Assembly (NCBI GenBank): GCA_003694385.1
Contig: RFKA01000088.1
Location: forward strand, 1 to 10,786
Length of the DNA: 10,786 nt
Reading direction: 5' to 3'
Origin: Candidatus Woesearchaeota archaeon
GTDB taxonomy: Archaea > Nanobdellota > Nanobdellia > Woesearchaeales > UBA525
Below, one piece after another: positions 7,406 to 10,786 of the stretch. How positions within the stretch are numbered: position 1 is the stretch's first letter; each line of letters opens with the position of its first letter. The notes beneath the pieces are model-generated. The model was not told the origin of the DNA, did not search any database, and worked only from the letters and a program-made list of their open reading frames with translations. The position numbers and the translations under genes are program-made.

Positions 7406-7508
7406 CGCCCCGACCGGGATTTGAACCCGGGTCGCAGCCTTGCTGTGCGCTCCGGCAGACCGGAACACCCGACAGGGCTGCATGATAGGCCGTCTACACT
7501 ATCGGGGC
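7406..7508 (-). tRNA. tRNA-Asp (anticodon GTC) with a 29-nt intron
   Basis: The minus strand gives a cloverleaf. The acceptor stem is GCCCCGA with TCGGGGC. The D arm starts GTGT, pairs weakly with TCAT as usual for archaeal tRNA-Asp, and has GG at 18-19. The anticodon stem is CAGCC with GGCTG. The loop is CTGTCGA after splicing, with anticodon GUC. The variable loop has four bases. The T arm is CCGGG, TTCAAAT, CCCGG. The discriminator is G, the aspartate identity base, and CCA is not encoded. The spliced length is 74 nt. It is the first recognisable gene after the 300-bp noncoding stretch and is probably co-transcribed with tRNA-Lys and the polymerase operon. Confidence 0.95.
7441..7469 (-). 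other. Archaeal intron of tRNA-Asp, position 37/38
   Basis: The 29-nt insert lies between G37 and A38. Loop bases 32-35 (CTGT) pair perfectly with intron bases 24-27 (ACAG). The 5' bulge is C36, G37 and the first intron G; the 3' bulge is the last intron CA and A38. The intron itself closes in a nine-pair stem (GTGTTCCGG with CCGGAGCGC, two G-U pairs) with a TCTG loop. This is a complete canonical bulge-helix-bulge, so the ends are well fixed. Confidence 0.92.
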
Positions 7509-7540
7509 ATACTCGGGACATACCTTTTTCTGGGTACTCC

Positions 7541-7550
7541 TATGCATACT
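7541..7550 (-). promoter_or_regulatory. Weak TATA-like site upstream of tRNA-Asp
   Basis: AGTATGCATA on the minus strand is centred about 38 bp before the tRNA-Asp 5' end. Initiation about 26 bp downstream would give a leader of roughly 11 nt. The match is poor (TATGCATA, no clear BRE), so it is only an alternative to the stronger candidate at 7629-7643. Confidence 0.3.
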
Positions 7551-7628
7551 GGAGCGTGCGCTCAGAATGGTTCTTGTCCCACGAATACGGCCCGGCCCAC
7601 GGTAGTTCCGGTCTGGAGACGAGGTCCC

Positions 7629-7643
7629 TTTAAAAGCGTTTCG
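7629..7643 (-). promoter_or_regulatory. BRE/TATA promoter candidate for the tRNA and RNA polymerase operon
   Basis: The minus strand reads CGAAACGCTTTTAAAG. CGAAAC (7638-7643) resembles the archaeal BRE, and TTTTAAA (7629-7635) is a good TATA box at the expected spacing. Initiation about 26 bp downstream would be near 7606, leaving a leader of about 100 nt before tRNA-Asp. I see no better promoter in the 300-bp spacer and none between the tRNAs and rpoH. Confidence 0.5.
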
Positions 7644-7693
7644 GTCGGGGGGCTGCTTTGGAACAAGGTGGAAACTCCTTGGGGAGAACGGGC

Positions 7694-7735
7694 AGCGTGT
7701 TTGCGATACCTTGTACGCGATCCTTGATACACGCT
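7694..7735. repeat. Imperfect tandem repeat enclosed by an inverted repeat
   Basis: GCGATACCTTGTAC (7703-7716) is followed directly by GCGATCCTTGATAC (7717-7730); the two share GCGAT, CCTTG and TAC and differ by a shifted A. The block is flanked by AGCGTGT (7694-7700) and its complement ACACGCT (7729-7735). It could be a protein-binding site upstream of the operon promoter or a small RNA structure; no function is recognisable. Confidence 0.5.
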
Positions 7736-7770
7736 ACGCGAGCAGAAACGGCGGGAGGGATTCGTCTCTT

Positions 7771-7792
7771 AATTATGTGAGAATTATGTGAG
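7771..7792. repeat. Perfect 11-bp tandem duplication
   Basis: AATTATGTGAG occurs twice in a row (7771-7781, 7782-7792), 18 bp past the oxidoreductase stop codon. It is AT-rich in a GC-rich neighbourhood. It may be a regulator site, part of a terminator region, or replication slippage. Confidence 0.6.
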
Positions 7793-7809
7793 CGGCGATG
7801 ACGTCACGG

Positions 7810-9075
7810 CTAACTGAACACCTGGCAAAACTCCTCTTCCGCGAATGAGCGCCCGAGCGCGGCAGTGATGCGTCGTGCATCGGCGCGCGCGATAGCGAGG
7901 CACGTTGATGCTCCTGGGCTCGGCGTGAGGTTCGCGATGAGGCGCTCGCCGAGCAGTTTCGCTTCACCGTGCACGATGCAGCCGCGCTCCGCGTCGACGA
8001 CCTGCGGCCGTACGCCGCCGAGTGACGCGTCTCGTTCGAGGTCGTCAGCCGTAAGTGACGGGACGATACGCTGCGCGTTCGGCAGGAAGGCTTTTCTGCC
8101 CTGCGGGCCGAGGTAGCGGATGTTCTCGAGGAAGAAGTCGCGGCGCGGCTTGTCGAGGACGCGCAGTGCGCGCAGTGCTTTACGGAGCGGCGCCGCGCGC
8201 AGCACTGACAAGGCGGTTCTCCACTTACGCCACTCGAGGAATGGCGCGGGGTACGCTGTCGGCCCAAGGCGCGTGACGCTCGCGTCGTTCACGTCAGGGT
8301 CGCCATGCACCGCGACGAAAGGAATGCCTGGGCGCTGGAACGTGTAGACTTTCCCGTTCAGGACCTTGGGCGCTTTGAAGAAGCAGCCGGCGACGGGGAA
8401 CACGCAGTACTCCTCGCCCAGGCCGAGCTGCTGCGCGAGCGGCAGTGTGTGCGCGCCCGCCGAGATGATGAGTGAGCGTGCCGAGATTGTGCCGTCTCCC
8501 GTCTTGATTGCGAACCCGTCAGCAGAGCGGCTGATGCGGTTGGCTTTCCTGCCGAAGAGGGCATCGATACCTGGGCGGCGAGCTTCCTCGATGAAGGACG
8601 AGGCGACCCGCCCGAAGTCGATCGCGAGCCCTTCGGGATCGACAATGGCCGCGTAAGCACCTTCACGCCCTTCAGCGACTCGAGGCTCATAATCAGCCAC
8701 TCCCTGTGCATCAAGCAGTTCAAGCTTGGGAAAGTATTGCTTGAGTGCCGCGTAGCGTAGCCTGAGCGCGGCGCACTCGTCCCCCGTCGCGAGAAGCATC
8801 TTCGTCACGTCGTGCCGGAGCGCGCTCCGTCGTCGGACGTAGGCTGCGAGGAGGTCTGCCTGCTCCTTGACGCGTAACGTCTCCTCGAGCGAGTACTGCG
8901 TCTCGATATCGCCTCGGTGGTGCGTTTGGCTGTTGTGGCTGCTCTTGCTCGCTTCAAGGCCTGGGAGCTGGTTCTTCTCGATGAGCACCGCGCTTGCGTT
9001 CGTGAAACGGCTGAGGACGTAGAGGTTTGCTGCGCCGACGACGCCTCCGCCGATGACCGCCACGTCGTAGTCCAT
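7810..9075 (-). CDS. FAD-dependent oxidoreductase, malate:quinone oxidoreductase-like
   Basis: This is a 421-residue flavoprotein of the DAO fold. The N-terminal dinucleotide-binding motif is IGGGVVG (8-14), followed by the acidic residue that holds the FAD ribose (VLIEK, E33). The block HNSQTHHRGDIETQYS (47-62), the stretch PFVAVHGDPD in the middle, GVRPQVVDAERG later and NLTPSPGASTCLAIA (382-396) at the C-terminus remind me of the malate:quinone oxidoreductase-like proteins known from Epsilonproteobacteria. They differ from L-2-hydroxyglutarate oxidase, which is the main alternative. The expected reaction is oxidation of a 2-hydroxyacid with electrons passed to a membrane carrier; the substrate is inferred by family only. 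There is no signal peptide or membrane helix, so peripheral attachment is likely. ATG 9075 has no ribosome site, but a TATA box is centred 27 bp upstream, so the mRNA is probably leaderless. It appears to be a single-gene unit. Confidence 0.8.
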   Translation of the reverse strand: MDYDVAVIGGGVVGAANLYVLSRFTNASAVLIEKNQLPGLEASKSSHNSQTHHRGDIETQYSLEETLRVKEQADLLAAYVRRRSALRHDVTKMLLATGDECAALRLRYAALKQYFPKLELLDAQGVADYEPRVAEGREGAYAAIVDPEGLAIDFGRVASSFIEEARRPGIDALFGRKANRISRSADGFAIKTGDGTISARSLIISAGAHTLPLAQQLGLGEEYCVFPVAGCFFKAPKVLNGKVYTFQRPGIPFVAVHGDPDVNDASVTRLGPTAYPAPFLEWRKWRTALSVLRAAPLRKALRALRVLDKPRRDFFLENIRYLGPQGRKAFLPNAQRIVPSLTADDLERDASLGGVRPQVVDAERGCIVHGEAKLLGERLIANLTPSPGASTCLAIARADARRITAALGRSFAEEEFCQVFS

Positions 9076-9088
9076 AGTGGCGGGGTTT

Positions 9089-9115
9089 TGCTTAGCACAT
9101 AAAAATGCTTAGCAC
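9089..9115. repeat. Direct repeats bracketing the oxidoreductase TATA box (candidate operator)
   Basis: TGCTTAGCAC occurs perfectly at 9089-9098 and 9106-9115, separated only by the 7-bp TATA element. Each copy is itself a small palindrome, TGCT-T-AGCA. The centre-to-centre distance is 17 bp. A dimeric regulator bound at both copies would block or frame TBP, so this is a plausible repressor operator. Confidence 0.6.
9099..9105 (-). promoter_or_regulatory. TATA box of the oxidoreductase gene (leaderless)
   Basis: TTTTTAT on the minus strand is centred 27 bp before ATG 9075. That is the normal TATA-to-start distance in archaea, so transcription should begin at or very near the start codon. The absence of a Shine-Dalgarno sequence agrees with this. 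Confidence 0.6.
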
Positions 9116-9130
9116 GTTGTTTTTCCGGCG

Positions 9131-10255
9131 TCACGAGAAGTACTCTATGTGGAAGTCATTAAGGTGAATCTCCTCGGGAACCTCGCCGGGCTGCCAGTCG
9201 TGCGGCCCCGTCGTCTCGAGATAGCAATAGCGCCTCCCCTCGTAGAGCACTGATCCCTCCGTGCTCTCGCAAGGGATGCCGACGGCCATATGGTCTTTGC
9301 TGAGGAGGAGGACTGGCTCGAGGTTGATGGCGGAGAGGAGTGAGGCCATGAGGATGCTCGTATCCTCACAATCGCCCGTGCCCTCGACGAGCGTCTCGAT
9401 AGGATACTTCGGGTACTCGTCATACCCGAGGTTCACGTCGCGCACGTATGAGAGGTCGTGGATGAAACGGATAATTGCCTCGAGCGAGGAAACACCTTCT
9501 TCTGTCGCGTCTGCCACGATGTCGTGGGCGAGTGTTATGATGTACTCCTTGTCGGTGTGCAGGTACTCTCCCCATGACGCGCTCCGTGGTTTTGAACGGT
9601 AGTAGTCAAAGAGGTCGCTGTGCACACGAACTTGATGCCCCGCTACGCCGATCGTGAGGATGCGCCCGCCCCCCGTGGGTGTGGGGTCTTCCCCATCAAG
9701 GAGCCCATCATTATCCGTGTCTGCGTCGTAAGGGAGCGTGCCGAGCAGGCGCTCTTCACTCTCGGAGAGGCCGTCCTTGTCAGCATCAATCGCCACTACG
9801 CCCGTGGCGAGTTGGAGCTGGCGCGCCATCTCGAGCCGCTCCCACTCACTGGTCTGGAGCCGCAACTCAATTTCGTAGCGCTCGAGCTGGCTCTTGTGCC
9901 GCTCTTCCTCGAGGCGCTCACGCGCCGCTACGAGTCGCGCCTTGGCTTCGAGCGCAGCCGCGAACTGTTGTTCGTCAGCGATGAGCCGCTGCGACTCCTC
10001 TGCGAGCGCTTCGAGCTTGAGATTCCTCGCTTCAATGTCTGCGAGCGCTCGTTGTTGCTGGAGTGTGAGGATTGTGAGGAGACCGATGAAGAGGAGCGAG
10101 AGCGTCACGATGAGGAATGCAGAATCTGCGTGCCTCTCTACGGGGGGCATCACCACGTGTCTCTGCTTGGGCGAGTCATCGTAGAACTGGACGGGGGTGC
10201 CGCAGATGCTGCAGTACGCGCGTTGGGTTTCATGACCGCAAGAGGGGCATTTCAT
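9131..10255 (-). CDS. Membrane-anchored zinc-ribbon protein with coiled coil, Ca-binding repeats and transglutaminase-like domain
   Basis: It has 374 residues from ATG 10255. In order: a zinc ribbon CPSCG...CSICG (C3, C6, C15, C18); one membrane helix at about 45-65; a long charged coiled coil at about 67-150; two Asp-rich calcium-binding-type repeats, DADKDGLSESEE (157-168) and DADTDNDGLLDGEDP (177-191); then a transglutaminase-like domain with GTGDCEDTS (Cys296), DHMAVG (His322) and a possible third residue Glu347 in YLETT. The Ca repeats suggest that the C-terminal part is outside the cell and the zinc ribbon inside. The domain may be a peptidase, a cross-linker or an inactive binding fold; the sequence alone does not decide. 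A longer start (10270) is possible, but ATG 10255 overlaps the upstream stop as ATGA and has GGAGAGG 5 nt before it. Confidence 0.85.
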   Translation of the reverse strand: MKCPSCGHETQRAYCSICGTPVQFYDDSPKQRHVVMPPVERHADSAFLIVTLSLLFIGLLTILTLQQQRALADIEARNLKLEALAEESQRLIADEQQFAAALEAKARLVAARERLEEERHKSQLERYEIELRLQTSEWERLEMARQLQLATGVVAIDADKDGLSESEERLLGTLPYDADTDNDGLLDGEDPTPTGGGRILTIGVAGHQVRVHSDLFDYYRSKPRSASWGEYLHTDKEYIITLAHDIVADATEEGVSSLEAIIRFIHDLSYVRDVNLGYDEYPKYPIETLVEGTGDCEDTSILMASLLSAINLEPVLLLSKDHMAVGIPCESTEGSVLYEGRRYCYLETTGPHDWQPGEVPEEIHLNDFHIEYFS

Positions 10256-10743
10256 TCTGTCCTCTCCCATTCACTCTTTTTCCATGTGCGGTGCCAGGGG
10301 AGGCGGACACCGAAGAGCCAGTTGACTTGTTCATAACGCGTCTCTTTCTTGAGCTTGACGACGGTGTGCCTGCGCGCCACGTCCCGGAAGCGCGTAACCG
10401 TCCGCGTGCGAGCAACCTCGCGGAGGCGCACCGTGTTATGGCAGCCCTCTATTGTGCACTCCTCGTCGAGGTAGGGGACGCGGTCGATGACGGTGACGTT
10501 CTCGAGGTAGGGCTCACGCACCGTGTAGGTCTCCACGACTTCGTAGGGGACATCCACCGTGTAGGTGCGCGTCGTCGTTGGGAAGAGGAAGAGTGCGATG
10601 AGGAGTACGCCGACGACAATGAAGAAGATGTCCCTGCGCGAGATGAGTGCTGGTTGCTCGGGGTTCAGCTCGACACCACACTCTCCACAGAAATTCGCGA
10701 GTTCACCGTTCACCGCTCCGCACTTGCTACAGATTTGTGACAC
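10252..10743 (-). CDS. Small zinc-ribbon membrane protein with tandem beta-like repeats
   Basis: It has 163 residues. The N-terminal zinc ribbon CSKCG...CGECG (C5, C8, C19, C22) is followed by one membrane helix at about 39-54. The rest is built of short, regularly alternating repeats: RTYTVDVPYEVV (59-70), ETYTVREPYLEN (71-82), VTVIDRVPYLDE (83-94), then more diverged Arg-rich versions such as TRTVTRFRDVAR. A second cysteine pair, C96 and C101, sits between them. The alternating pattern suggests beta strands, probably outside the cell. I recognise the architecture from hypothetical archaeal proteins but know no function. It starts at GTG 10743 with no ribosome site and a TATA box 25 bp upstream, which fits a leaderless mRNA. 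It overlaps the transglutaminase-like gene by 4 nt and shares its zinc-ribbon and membrane-helix plan. Confidence 0.8.
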   Translation of the reverse strand: MSQICSKCGAVNGELANFCGECGVELNPEQPALISRRDIFFIVVGVLLIALFLFPTTTRTYTVDVPYEVVETYTVREPYLENVTVIDRVPYLDEECTIEGCHNTVRLREVARTRTVTRFRDVARRHTVVKLKKETRYEQVNWLFGVRLPWHRTWKKSEWERTE

Positions 10744-10764
10744 GCACTCTCTGAGGAAGAGTGA

Positions 10765-10772
10765 TTTTTAAT
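10765..10772 (-). promoter_or_regulatory. TATA box of the zinc-ribbon membrane protein operon
   Basis: TTAAAAAT on the minus strand is centred about 25 bp before GTG 10743, preceded by the BRE-like GAATCA. This spacing puts the transcript start at the GTG, so the two-gene unit should be transcribed as a leaderless mRNA. Confidence 0.6.
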
Positions 10773-10786
10773 GATTCTGGACGCCC

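Larger units (their letters stand above)
7509..7809. other. Noncoding stretch between the oxidoreductase gene and tRNA-Asp
   Basis: No convincing protein gene is seen here on either strand. It holds, from the high-coordinate side, an 11-bp tandem repeat, an imperfect 14-bp tandem repeat inside an inverted repeat, a BRE/TATA-like promoter pointing at the tRNA genes and a second, weaker TATA-like site nearer to tRNA-Asp. It is the only long spacer in the window and the natural place for the promoter of the tRNA and polymerase operon. Confidence 0.7.

Noticed and set aside
7421..7727. Plus-strand open frames crossing tRNA-Asp and the spacer
   Set aside because: They run through a tRNA gene on the opposite strand and show no protein motif or convincing start signal.
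7793..7817. Possible box C/D small RNA (GATGAC followed by CTGA)
   Set aside because: The distance between the boxes is too short, the C box is a poor match, and the CTGA lies inside the end of the oxidoreductase gene.
7773..8267. A 164-codon minus-strand open frame overlapping the 3' end of the oxidoreductase
   Set aside because: It lies in another frame of a gene with clear family motifs; its product is Ser/Arg-rich and featureless.
1..10786. CRISPR array, insertion sequence or integration site at the tRNA genes
   Set aside because: There are no regularly spaced long repeats, no transposase or integrase gene, and no duplicated tRNA 3' end elsewhere in the window.

Overview
The window is archaeal chromosomal DNA that looks GC-rich, and every gene I can support lies on the minus strand, so transcription runs from high to low coordinates. 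The archaeal assignment rests on separate RNA polymerase genes H, B'', B', A' and A'', on two tRNA genes with bulge-helix-bulge introns, and on TATA-type promoters, two of which suggest leaderless transcripts. A split B gene (B''/B') is established for methanogens, Archaeoglobi and haloarchaea, and to my knowledge also occurs in some DPANN lineages. Polymerase residues such as TLNTFHFAG in A'' and a degraded zinc site in B' look atypical for the textbook euryarchaea. I would lean to an uncultivated or DPANN-like lineage, but the window cannot settle it.

Layout in transcription order: 10743-9131 is a two-gene unit. A small zinc-ribbon membrane protein with tandem beta-like repeats overlaps by ATGA a zinc-ribbon, single-membrane-helix, coiled-coil, Ca-binding-repeat, transglutaminase-like protein. 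At 9131-9075 a short gap holds a TATA box bracketed by two perfect 10-bp repeats, then an FAD-dependent oxidoreductase resembling malate:quinone oxidoreductase (9075-7810). A 300-bp noncoding stretch (7809-7509) carries short repeats and a BRE/TATA promoter candidate. Next come tRNA-Asp(GTC) and tRNA-Lys(TTT), each with a small canonical intron. Only 28 nt after tRNA-Lys the polymerase operon begins: rpoH, rpoB2, rpoB1, rpoA1, rpoA2, the last running off the window edge.

The polymerase genes are packed with overlaps or gaps of about 6-9 nt. At three junctions the Shine-Dalgarno sequence GGTGA is built from the stop codon of the previous gene, which suggests translational coupling. I see no promoter between tRNA-Lys and rpoH, so tRNAs and polymerase subunits are probably made from one precursor and separated by tRNA processing.

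The most notable points are the apparent loss of the zinc ligands near the B' C-terminus, the two fully foldable tRNA introns side by side in front of the polymerase operon, the repeat-bracketed promoter of the oxidoreductase, and the paired zinc-ribbon membrane proteins, whose function I cannot name.
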